A stretch of DNA of 5,055 nt from an uncultured Mucilaginibacter sp. (GCA_946479225.1 CAMLFI010000238.1:1-5055); one strand, 5' to 3'; positions 1 through 5,055 are shown, numbered from the stretch's first letter. Notes: generated by a model from the sequence alone, not told the origin. Numbers and translations: made by a program.

Positions 1-197
1 GTGTAAACGGCATCTTTCTGGGCCTTTGACCATAAGGCCTCGCCATTTACAAAAGCCCTAACAGACGATAACGTACTAACGGCAAACCAAAGGGTACACA
101 GCTCTAATACTATCAGAAACGCCATTGTCCCAACAGTAAAATATAATTTCCGGGCGATTGTTATATCGCGCAGTTTTTTCTTAAAGAATGGCATCAT
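1..197 (-). CDS. Sensor protein N-terminus, probably histidine kinase (partial)
   Basis: This is the first 65 codons of a minus-strand gene that runs off the left edge; it is open throughout with no stop. The start is ATG at 197-195, and a second ATG follows directly, so either could be used. About 18 cytoplasmic residues rich in Lys and Arg are followed by one hydrophobic segment at about residues 20-43, which would span the inner membrane. The sequence then turns polar with the stretch VRAFVNGEALWSKAQKDAVY (residues 46-65). From family knowledge, this layout (basic start, one helix, then an LWSKAQKDA-type segment) is the periplasmic entry of a widespread group of Bacteroidota sensor histidine kinases. 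The kinase domain is outside the window, so the catalytic function is inferred. A chemoreceptor-like protein with the same N-terminus cannot be excluded. It is transcribed divergently from rlmF across a 210-bp spacer. Confidence 0.65.
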   Translation of the reverse strand, partial: MMPFFKKKLRDITIARKLYFTVGTMAFLIVLELCTLWFAVSTLSSVRAFVNGEALWSKAQKDAVY

Positions 198-356
198 AGG
201 TAAGGCTGCAAAAAATCATCTCATAGTACAACTATAAAATGACAACGTAAGGGCAAATATTAATAGATGCTGGCTTTTTATGCCACGGTTATTTATACGT
301 AATTACCTTTAATAAAGTTTTGACTTAGCGAGATTACCAAAGCCCTTCCAATTTTT

Positions 357-418
357 TCTGACGACTTTTTTAATAAGAATGCCGACCTTCGCAAAAGAAA
401 ATGAAAAATGTCGTCAGA
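357..418 (+). promoter_or_regulatory. Inverted repeat enclosing the rlmF start codon
   Basis: The left arm TCTGACGAC (357-365) is perfectly complementary to GTCGTCAGA (410-418). After one T-T mismatch, five further T-A pairs join 367-371 to 404-408. The stem would therefore have 14 pairs over 15 positions, with a 32-base loop. The right arm covers the rlmF start codon (408-410), and the A-rich ribosome-entry stretch (about 393-403) falls in the loop. The pairing is read directly from the sequence. A role in limiting rlmF translation is inference, and it requires transcription to begin upstream of 357. It is not a convincing terminator because no gene reads into it from the left. Confidence 0.45.
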
Positions 419-1373
419 GCCGAATAACAAGATCACGGAAAAGGAAAATCTGCACCCACGCAATAGCCATAGGGCGGGGTATGATTTTAAACAACTTTGC
501 AAAAGCAGCCCGCGGTTAAAAGCGTTTGTATCGTTAAATCAATATAATGATGAAACGATAGATTTTAGTAACCCCGAAGCAGTTATAGCTTTAAACAAAG
601 CATTGTTAAAGCAGTTTTACGGCGTTGCCCATTGGGATATTCCCGAAGGCTACCTTTGCCCACCAATACCCGGGCGGGCCGATTATGTCCATTATTTGGC
701 TGATATATTAGCCGAGCTGAACAACGGCAAAATACCCACAGGCGAAAAAATACAGGTGCTGGATATTGGCATGGGTGCCAACTGTGTTTACCCACTGATT
801 GGCAGCCACGTGTACGACTGGCAATTTGTTGGTACCGATGTTGACCCTGTCGCTATTACTTCGGCAGAAAACATTGTTGCCTTGAATCCGGAGTTTAAGG
901 ATAAGATAGAGTTTAGGTTGCAATCCAACAAGTCGCACATATTTGCCGGCATGGTTAAAAAGCACGAGGGTTTTGACCTAACCATGTGTAACCCGCCGTT
1001 TCACGCATCCTTGCAAGAGGCACAGATCTCTACCGCCACCAAATGGAAGAAATTGGGTTTTAACAAACAGGCAACAGCGCTAAACTTTGGCGGACAAAAA
1101 AACGAGCTTTGGTGTTACGGCGGCGAGGCAGGCTTTATCCGCCGTATGGTTGAGCAAAGCACCGTGGTTGGGCAGCAATGTTTATGGTTCTCCACCCTGG
1201 TATCAAAAAAAACCACGCTGCCCATTATTTACAAAGCTTTAAAAAACGTTAACGCGGTTGATGTTAAAACCATTACCATGTCGCACGGGCAAAAAACAAG
1301 CCGCATTGTAGCCTGGACATTTTTAACGTCGGCAGAGCAGGTTAACTGGAGAAATAAGTTTTGGAATGATTAG
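408..1373 (+). CDS. rlmF: 23S rRNA (adenine(1618)-N(6))-methyltransferase RlmF
   Basis: This enzyme transfers a methyl group from S-adenosylmethionine to N6 of A1618 (E. coli numbering) of 23S rRNA. The protein has 321 residues, close to the 308 of E. coli RlmF (YbiN), so it appears complete. Family signatures in order are HPRNSHRAGYDF (16-27), a GYLCPPIPGRADYVHYLA block (81-98), the SAM-binding motif VLDIGMGANCVYP (117-129), an acidic residue after the second strand in TDVDP (143-147), the N6-adenine catalytic motif NPPF (195-198, within MCNPPFHAS), and LNFGGQKNELWCYGGE (225-240). The start at 408 is chosen because the ATG at 401 is in a frame that stops within nine codons, and because the RlmF-like sequence begins shortly after 408. 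No strong Shine-Dalgarno sequence is present, which is normal for Bacteroidota. The start codon lies in an inverted repeat. It appears monocistronic and converges with the toxin gene, leaving only 28 bp between stop codons. Confidence 0.95.
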   Translation: MSSEPNNKITEKENLHPRNSHRAGYDFKQLCKSSPRLKAFVSLNQYNDETIDFSNPEAVIALNKALLKQFYGVAHWDIPEGYLCPPIPGRADYVHYLADILAELNNGKIPTGEKIQVLDIGMGANCVYPLIGSHVYDWQFVGTDVDPVAITSAENIVALNPEFKDKIEFRLQSNKSHIFAGMVKKHEGFDLTMCNPPFHASLQEAQISTATKWKKLGFNKQATALNFGGQKNELWCYGGEAGFIRRMVEQSTVVGQQCLWFSTLVSKKTTLPIIYKALKNVNAVDVKTITMSHGQKTSRIVAWTFLTSAEQVNWRNKFWND

Positions 1374-1379
1374 GGGTAA

Positions 1380-1397
1380 AAAAAGCTAATACTTTTT
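1380..1397. terminator. Weak A/T hairpin in the convergent spacer
   Basis: AAAAAG (1380-1385) and CTTTTT (1392-1397) are complementary around a 6-base loop, in the 28-bp gap between the convergent rlmF and toxin genes. Transcripts from either side would end in a U-rich arm, so it could act as a short bidirectional terminator. The stem has only one G-C pair, so it would be weak. This is a positional inference only. Confidence 0.25.
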
Positions 1398-1401
1398 GAA
1401 T

Positions 1402-1809
1402 TTAAATATTTAAAAGAGTTGCGCCCCTTGCATCAAATTGAATAACAAATGGTTTTGGTGTGTCGTGTGCTAATTTTTTGATTTTCTCCCATTGGTTAAC
1501 GAATGCTGTAACCTTATCCCAATATCTATCCTTGCCTCCGTACGCTTTATATAACACAACGCCTACATCGTGCTGTTTATATAATTCTTTATAATGCTTG
1601 AAGTGCTTAAAGTCTTTGTCCTGAGTAATGATTATTGCCTTTTCTTTTCCCGCCACTTCTATAATTTCTTCGTCCAAATAGTTGCTAATACCCAATTGTT
1701 TTGTGTGTATTATTTCGGCTTTTCGTGGGGTATGGTGGTTTGATTTCTCTATGGTGCTTAACCCGGCAACTAAATTAACTGGAAAATTTTCATCACAAAG
1801 AAACTTCAT
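1402..1809 (-). CDS. DUF5615 PIN-like toxin of a type II toxin-antitoxin pair
   Basis: The protein has 135 residues and a PIN-like fold of the DUF5615 family, whose members are thought to be metal-dependent RNases acting as toxins. Conserved acidic residues sit where the family places them: the N-terminal MKFLCDENFP with D6 and E7, D46-E47-E48 in the middle, and D64 and D66 in TQDKDF (62-67). These are followed by the hydrophobic strand GVVLY (83-87). RNase activity is family-based inference, since few members have been tested. The gene is second in a minus-strand operon: the antitoxin stop (1819-1817) is 7 bp upstream of this ATG, so translational coupling is likely. The region between the first strand and the DEE motif (about residues 17-44) looks longer than I would expect for minimal family members. 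The protein has no signal peptide or membrane segment. Confidence 0.85.
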   Translation of the reverse strand: MKFLCDENFPVNLVAGLSTIEKSNHHTPRKAEIIHTKQLGISNYLDEEIIEVAGKEKAIIITQDKDFKHFKHYKELYKQHDVGVVLYKAYGGKDRYWDKVTAFVNQWEKIKKLAHDTPKPFVIQFDARGATLLNI

Positions 1810-1816
1810 AGGCCCG

Positions 1817-2506
1817 TTAAGCTACGTTTCGAAAATAGCCGATAGCATGCTTAACCTGTGAAACTTTTAAATCGTATAACTCTGCAATATGCTCTGTCTT
1901 TTCACCTCCTTTATACAAATTATACAATGTTTCAGCTTTAATTGATGTGCCGTTAATTATCGGTTGTCCAAATTGCCTTTGTGGATCAACTACGATAGCT
2001 TTTGTGTTTTTTAACGGGAAAAATCGTTGGGCTACTTCGCTATTGCCAAAATCTATTTTATGTAGAAATGGTTCTAAAATTGGTTTGATGTCAAACTGCT
2101 GTTTTTGGTCGGCCTTTATTAAATTACCTAATCGTTCATACCACACGTCCTTACCATCAGTCCTTATGCTACGAGCAAATGGGTATGACGTATTTAATTC
2201 ATTTGCAATTATATTATGGTACTTTTCAATCATTTTTACAGATAAGCCTTTTTCTCGTAAATGAAAAAATGTATAAAACTCAATTAGTGTTTTAAAATTT
2301 ACAGCTTGGTTATCTGCTTCTCCAAATGTATAATTAGGCCAATATTCTTTCATCCATCTCCTCACCTTAGAATAGGGCAAACCTAATATTTGCGATACAT
2401 CGGTGGTAAGAAAAATGCCCTCTCCAATTTGAGGTGTAGTTTTTATATTGTCTATTATTTCCATTGGCCTAACAAATATATACTTATAACGTTTATTATG
2501 CACCAT
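1817..2506 (-). CDS. DUF433 antitoxin with MerR-like HTH domain
   Basis: This is a 229-residue partner of the DUF5615 toxin, expected to neutralise it and probably to repress the operon. An N-terminal MerR-like helix-turn-helix lies at about residues 32-52 (LTTDVSQILGLPYSKVRRWM). A middle region contains YPFARSIRTDG (108-118), close to the PFA...TDG motif I recall in long DUF433 antitoxins. The C-terminal DUF433 domain (about 170-227) has VDPQRQFGQPIINGTSIKA, then GGEKTEHIAELYDL and a final helix. The start is uncertain: M1 at 2506 gives the longest frame, but M15 at 2464 leaves the HTH intact. M15 would be favoured if transcription begins close to 2506, as a TAATTTTG box at 2521-2514 hints. 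A palindromic candidate operator lies just upstream. The gene is rich in A+T compared with rlmF. Confidence 0.85.
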   Translation of the reverse strand: MVHNKRYKYIFVRPMEIIDNIKTTPQIGEGIFLTTDVSQILGLPYSKVRRWMKEYWPNYTFGEADNQAVNFKTLIEFYTFFHLREKGLSVKMIEKYHNIIANELNTSYPFARSIRTDGKDVWYERLGNLIKADQKQQFDIKPILEPFLHKIDFGNSEVAQRFFPLKNTKAIVVDPQRQFGQPIINGTSIKAETLYNLYKGGEKTEHIAELYDLKVSQVKHAIGYFRNVA

Positions 2507-2515
2507 AAATATACA

Positions 2516-2552
2516 AAATTACAATTATTTGATTATCAGATATTTGTAATTT
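2516..2552 (-). promoter_or_regulatory. Candidate operator/promoter of the toxin-antitoxin operon
   Basis: Two 18-bp arms, AAATTACAATTATTTGAT (2516-2533) and ATCAGATATTTGTAATTT (2535-2552), are inverted copies matching at 16 of 18 positions around a single T. The repeat ends 10 bp upstream of the longest antitoxin start. On the minus strand TAATTTTG (2521-2514) matches the Bacteroidota -7 consensus TAnnTTTG exactly and overlaps the inner edge of the repeat; no -33 TTG is found at the usual distance. From family knowledge, type II antitoxins with HTH domains usually bind such palindromes and shut off their own promoter. Autoregulation here is inferred. Confidence 0.55.
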
Positions 2553-2675
2553 CAACGCGGTGCATTGATGTTATCGCCAACAAGCCGTAATTATCAAATG
2601 AAAGGATATCCTCACGCATATTTTATTGATACTATCACCAACAAAGACGCGATCTCTAGACAGCCATTGCCTAAT

Positions 2676-2693
2676 CGTTGCGTGGGACGAAGC
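2676..2693 (+). repeat. REP-like dispersed repeat core, copy 1
   Basis: CGTTGCGTGGGACGAAGC resembles the ATTGCGAGGNACGAAGC core of short dispersed repeats that I recall from many bacterial genomes, including Bacteroidota. It matches the reverse complement of copy 2 (3847-3864) at 14 of 18 positions. The two copies are in opposite orientation and flank the RelA/SpoT gene. Family assignment rests on memory and cannot be confirmed from one window. Confidence 0.4.
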
Positions 2694-2739
2694 TTCTTGA
2701 TTAATGAAATCAGGTATGTTATAGAAAGTTTTTATATTT

Positions 2740-2747
2740 AACTTTTG
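2740..2747 (+). promoter_or_regulatory. Possible -7 element of the RelA/SpoT gene
   Basis: AACTTTTG matches the Bacteroidota -7 consensus TAnnTTTG at all but the first position and ends 16 bp before the ATG at 2764. That would give a very short leader. No TTG is seen at the -33 distance, and the region is A+T-rich, so a chance match is quite possible. Confidence 0.22.
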
Positions 2748-2763
2748 ATCAACCTAACCAACA

Positions 2764-3780
2764 ATGAGTATAAAAGAATTCTGTAAAAAATACAATGTAA
2801 AAGAAGATGATTTTAAGAAGTCTGAACTGACAATTGAATTTTTAACCCAAATTGAAAACGATTATAAAGGTAGAATAGCAACAATGGACGATGTAGCTAA
2901 TTCTCTTGTTCGCGTACTGCTTAAATTCAATTCGGTTCATTCTGTAAGATATAGAATTAAGGACTCTACTCATCTTGTGAATAAAATTATTAGATATAAG
3001 TTATTAAGTGATCCTGTTATTGTAACGCTCGATAACTATTTGAATGAAATAAATGATCTTATAGGGTTGCGTGTAATCCATCTGTTTAAGTCTAACTGGA
3101 TAGATGTGAATAAAGATATTGAGCACACTTGGAAACTACACTCCAAGATAGCTAATTATCGCACCGGAGATCCAGATGATATTATTAACTTATATAGGGA
3201 CAATGGCTGCGAACTAAAAGAGAGAGATGCAGGATATAGGTCAGTTCACTATATTATCAGCACTCAAATGACGAGGACGGTTTATAAAGCTGAAATTCAG
3301 GTTAGAACAATATTTGAAGAAGGTTGGGGTGAAATTGACCATAAATTAAGATACCCTAATGATTTAGACAATGCTCTTTTGAACGAGTTTTTAAAAATAT
3401 TGAACCGTTTGGCTGGCAGTGCAGACGAGATGGGGGAGTTTGTGTTGAGATTAAAAGCAGATATGGAATTTAAAGAGGATTTGCAGAGGGAAAAAGATAA
3501 CGAGCTGAAATTGCTTAGAGAACAGATTGAGAAATCTAAGCTTAACGCGGCGGAGAAGAAATCATTGAATAGTAATGTCGATAAGTTAGAGTCAATTAAA
3601 AAAGTCGAAAGAGTTTCCTTCAAAACTTCTAATAATCCAAAGTTGTCGGAAATGATAAAGAAATACAGCGATGATACTTTTATAAAAAAAGGTGTTTTTA
3701 AACCAATGACAATTAACGCTTTAAATGAGATATTAAAGGAGCTTGATAAAGACCTTACCAAGGGACAAGATTTAATATAG
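2764..3780 (+). CDS. RelA/SpoT-domain nucleotide pyrophosphotransferase (small alarmone synthetase-like)
   Basis: The protein has 338 residues and a single synthetase-type RelA/SpoT domain (about 40-215). There is no HD hydrolase domain upstream and no TGS or ACT domain downstream. Synthetase motifs visible in order are RIKDSTHLVNK (R64, K66, K74) for ATP binding, DLIGLR (D98, G101, R103) with the Mg-binding Asp, GYRSVH (157-162) for acceptor binding, and EIQVRTIFEEGWGEIDH (177-193) with E177 as catalytic glutamate. It should therefore be active, transferring pyrophosphate from ATP either to GDP/GTP or, as in toxic relatives (toxSAS), to the tRNA 3' end. The sequence does not decide between these. 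Residues about 226-285 are highly charged and probably coiled-coil, and the last 50 residues match nothing I recognise. The gene is alone on its strand, very A+T-rich, divergent from a toxin-antitoxin operon and flanked by inverted REP-like cores. No separate antitoxin gene is adjacent on its strand. Confidence 0.88.
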   Translation: MSIKEFCKKYNVKEDDFKKSELTIEFLTQIENDYKGRIATMDDVANSLVRVLLKFNSVHSVRYRIKDSTHLVNKIIRYKLLSDPVIVTLDNYLNEINDLIGLRVIHLFKSNWIDVNKDIEHTWKLHSKIANYRTGDPDDIINLYRDNGCELKERDAGYRSVHYIISTQMTRTVYKAEIQVRTIFEEGWGEIDHKLRYPNDLDNALLNEFLKILNRLAGSADEMGEFVLRLKADMEFKEDLQREKDNELKLLREQIEKSKLNAAEKKSLNSNVDKLESIKKVERVSFKTSNNPKLSEMIKKYSDDTFIKKGVFKPMTINALNEILKELDKDLTKGQDLI

Positions 3781-3829
3781 TGTTCGTTATCTGACGCGAG
3801 TATGCCGAATGGCCAGCCGAGTGTGGAGT

Positions 3830-3845
3830 CCCAATAGCTATCGGG
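3830..3845. terminator. Palindrome in the convergent spacer, possible bidirectional terminator
   Basis: CCCAATAGCTATCGGG is a 16-bp palindrome with one mismatched pair (A3833 with C3842). It lies 50 bp after the RelA/SpoT stop and 62 bp before the ATPase stop, between convergent genes. Nearly concentric outer arms GCCAG (3812-3816) and CTGGC (3856-3860) could extend it into a larger cruciform. No T-run follows on either strand, so it is not a standard intrinsic terminator. It may instead belong to the repeat element at 3847-3864. Confidence 0.35.
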
Positions 3846-3846
3846 G

Positions 3847-3864
3847 GCTTCGTACCTGGCAATG
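3847..3864 (-). repeat. REP-like dispersed repeat core, copy 2 (inverted)
   Basis: The minus strand reads CATTGCCAGGTACGAAGC, which differs at one position from the ATTGCGAGGTACGAAGC core of dispersed repeats that I recall, and at 4 of 18 from copy 1 at 2676-2693. It directly adjoins the palindrome at 3830-3845, as expected for a small REP/BIME-like unit. The 127-bp convergent spacer (3781-3907) holds no other feature that I can support. Confidence 0.45.
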
Positions 3865-3907
3865 GCGAGCGGGGAAGAATGCATTGATCCCACTGCCCCT
3901 CTCTTGA

Positions 3908-5002
3908 TCATCCCTTTCCCAACCTCTTCACCATCCTAAACACCGTACCAACAGACAAACCTGTTTGCGCGGCAATGGCCCGTATACTTATGCCCTGATC
4001 GTGCAGCCGGGTAACCTTTTCTTCGTTATTGCGTAGTTGCTGCTCTTTGTGGTGCATTAGGTGGGTGGTTTCGTCATCATAGCCGGTAAATTCAAACTGT
4101 AAAAAATTGCCGGGCTTAACTATGTTGCAAAGGCAAACGTTGGCCGCCCCATAGTGTTCTTTACCGCTGCGCTGTTTTATTTGCTTAAGGTACCTCATCT
4201 GCGGGGTGGTTTGGCTCTCGCCCAGGGCAAAGGCGCTGTCGGCAAAATTGATCAGCATTTTACTGCCTTGCAGGTCGTTGCGGGTTATGGGCCGGGCATT
4301 ATCGCGCTTGGGTGTATGCGCCAGCACCAATACCGACAGGCCGTACCTGTTTTTAATGGTCTGCAGGTTGCGCATCAGTTTAATTGCGTTTTCGGCAGCG
4401 TGGGTACTGCTGCGCAGGCAGGTAATATTGTCTAAAATAAGCGTGCTCGCTTTGGTGGTGATGATGATGTTTTCGAGCGCGTTATACATGTAGTCGGCAT
4501 AATTTTTAAACTTGTGTTCGCCTTCGGCATCGGGGTTAAGTACAACGCGGTAAAAGTTGCTGTTAAACGTGTAAGGGCTTAGCCGACTGCTGTAACGGCA
4601 CTCAAACTGCTCGGTGCTCAGTTCAAAATCAAAATACAAAACCTTTTCGGGCGGCAAGTTTGCACCTAATACCGGCACCGGCTCGCCGCTGCTCAAGGCG
4701 TTGCCAATCTGCACGGCTAAAATTGATTTGCCTACGTTGGTATCGGCAAACAAAATGCACAACTCTCCCCGGTACCAAAAATCACCAAAAAGTTTATCGG
4801 GCGATGAAGCTGTGGGGTTGGGCTTTAGCCAAGCTGCCGCCTGCTTGATGATGAAGGCATCCTTGCTTACGGGCTGCGGTTGGGGTATTTCCCGCTCCAG
4901 TTGTTTTTTCTGTTTAGATGTTAAAGCGCCGCGCGCCATGTCGCGTATCAATTCTATTTCTGCCGGTCGTGAGGGGTAGAGTGCTGCGTATCTGTGGTCC
5001 AT
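3908..5002 (-). CDS. RepA-like/AAA_25 RecA-fold ATPase with C-terminal helix-turn-helix
   Basis: The protein has 364 residues and a RecA/DnaB-type ATPase core resembling plasmid RepA helicases and AAA_25 proteins. The Walker A motif is ADTNVGKS (86-93), with Ala in place of the usual first Gly but G91, K92 and S93 intact. YFDFE (123-127) fits the strand carrying the catalytic acid, Walker B is LILDN (178-182, D181), and AHTPK (218-222) matches the sensor/motif 3 position. LQGSKMLINFADSAFAL (234-250) resembles the family's later core segment. Residues about 326-361 form a helix-turn-helix of the resolvase type (ISIRAIAAQTGLSVGTVFRMVKRL), implying DNA binding. The likely role is replication initiation or maintenance of a plasmid-derived or integrative element; this is inferred from the family. 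The gene converges with the RelA/SpoT gene, and its richer G+C suggests a separate origin. The start at 5002 lacks a clear Shine-Dalgarno sequence. Confidence 0.8.
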   Translation of the reverse strand: MDHRYAALYPSRPAEIELIRDMARGALTSKQKKQLEREIPQPQPVSKDAFIIKQAAAWLKPNPTASSPDKLFGDFWYRGELCILFADTNVGKSILAVQIGNALSSGEPVPVLGANLPPEKVLYFDFELSTEQFECRYSSRLSPYTFNSNFYRVVLNPDAEGEHKFKNYADYMYNALENIIITTKASTLILDNITCLRSSTHAAENAIKLMRNLQTIKNRYGLSVLVLAHTPKRDNARPITRNDLQGSKMLINFADSAFALGESQTTPQMRYLKQIKQRSGKEHYGAANVCLCNIVKPGNFLQFEFTGYDDETTHLMHHKEQQLRNNEEKVTRLHDQGISIRAIAAQTGLSVGTVFRMVKRLGKG

Positions 5003-5055
5003 TGTTTATTGTTTTTATGCAAGGTACGCAGTGTTTTTACAGCAAATGGTGACAC
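5003..5055 (-). other. Upstream edge of the ATPase gene, possible end of a preceding gene
   Basis: On the minus strand one frame entering from the right edge reads about 12 residues ending in NTAYLA and stops with TAA at 5017-5015, 12 bp before the ATPase ATG. That spacing would suit an operon. Another frame stays open and overlaps the ATPase start, so the choice is not certain. No good promoter match is seen in these 53 bases. Confidence 0.2.

Larger units (their letters stand above)
2507..2763. other. Divergent spacer between antitoxin and RelA/SpoT genes
   Basis: This 257-bp spacer separates two divergent genes. From left to right it holds the 37-bp inverted repeat (2516-2552), two imperfect direct repeats of 21 bp (2564-2584 and 2625-2645, 17 of 21 identical, 61 bp apart), a REP-like core (2676-2693), and an A+T-rich leader. 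A 57-codon open frame at 2568-2741 (plus strand, inner ATG at 2598) matches no family I know and lacks a ribosome binding site, so it is not called as a gene. Part of the spacer (about 2605-2700) is richer in G+C than either neighbouring gene. Confidence 0.5.

Noticed and set aside
201..407. Promoter-like boxes for the sensor gene and rlmF
   Set aside because: The best matches to TAnnTTTG (AATATTTG on the minus strand and AAGTTTTG on the plus strand) each miss the first T and have no TTG at the -33 distance; in A+T-rich DNA they are not convincing.
293..502. Minus-strand open frame of 69 codons across the rlmF start
   Set aside because: It overlaps the rlmF N-terminal motif region and the inverted repeat, and its translation resembles no known protein.
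583..985. Minus-strand open frames inside rlmF
   Set aside because: They are shadows of the rlmF frame, which carries all the methyltransferase motifs.
1947..2590. Plus-strand open frames opposite the antitoxin and its promoter
   Set aside because: They are antisense to the DUF433 and HTH motifs, have no ribosome binding site or recognisable domain, and one passes straight through the candidate operator.
2604..2611. GGATATCC 8-bp palindrome
   Set aside because: Too short to mean anything alone, and its position relates to no gene start or repeat.
3297..3911. Long minus-strand open frame of 204 codons opposite the end of the RelA/SpoT gene
   Set aside because: It is antisense to a gene with clear family motifs, its translation is Ser/Leu/Phe-rich in the manner of a reverse-strand shadow, and it runs through the repeat-bearing spacer without any recognisable domain.
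4154..4979. Several plus-strand open frames opposite the ATPase gene
   Set aside because: They overlap each other and the ATPase reading frame with its Walker motifs; their translations show no family features, and long antisense frames are common in the more G+C-rich genes.
5011..5048. Two similar GTTTTTA...GCAA stretches before the ATPase gene
   Set aside because: The similarity is short and T-rich, with different internal spacing; a chance match is the simpler explanation.

Overview
The window looks like chromosomal DNA of a member of the Bacteroidota, most likely Sphingobacteriales (Mucilaginibacter/Pedobacter-like). This is inferred from the style of the RlmF protein, from the N-terminus of a sensor kinase typical of that group, from A-rich leaders without clear Shine-Dalgarno sequences, and from a RepA-like ATPase of a kind common in Bacteroidota accessory DNA. 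No rRNA, tRNA, CRISPR array, transposase or integrase is visible.

Layout. (1) Bases 1-197, minus strand: the first 65 residues of a membrane sensor protein, probably a histidine kinase, cut off by the window edge. (2) Bases 198-407: a divergent spacer. (3) Bases 408-1373, plus strand: rlmF, encoding the 23S rRNA adenine-N6 methyltransferase; its start codon lies inside an inverted repeat (357-418). (4) Bases 2506-1402, minus strand: a two-gene toxin-antitoxin operon with a DUF433/MerR-like antitoxin first and a DUF5615 PIN-like toxin second, 7 bp apart. An 18-bp-arm inverted repeat (2516-2552) lies just upstream of the antitoxin start and is a good operator candidate. (5) Bases 2764-3780, plus strand: a single-domain RelA/SpoT-type nucleotidyltransferase with intact synthetase motifs, no hydrolase domain, and a charged helical C-terminal extension. 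(6) Bases 3781-3907: a convergent spacer with a palindrome and a dispersed-repeat-like element. A second, inverted copy of the same core lies at 2676-2693, on the other side of the RelA/SpoT gene. (7) Bases 5002-3908, minus strand: a RecA-fold, RepA/AAA_25-type ATPase with a C-terminal helix-turn-helix, typical of mobile-element replication modules.

Reading as a whole: two housekeeping-type genes on the left (sensor kinase, rlmF) are followed by an accessory segment of toxin-antitoxin, alarmone-synthetase-like and plasmid/element-like ATPase genes. The antitoxin and RelA/SpoT genes are clearly richer in A+T than rlmF and the ATPase (for example 15 G/C in bases 2941-3000 against 31 G/C in 4321-4380), which fits separate acquisition of the cargo. 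The most interesting points are the RelA/SpoT protein with its unexplained C-terminus, the repeat pair flanking it, the toxin-antitoxin operator, and the rlmF start-codon hairpin. Each protein belongs to a family I recognise, so none is a wholly new system by sequence alone; any novelty would lie in the combination and in the regulation.
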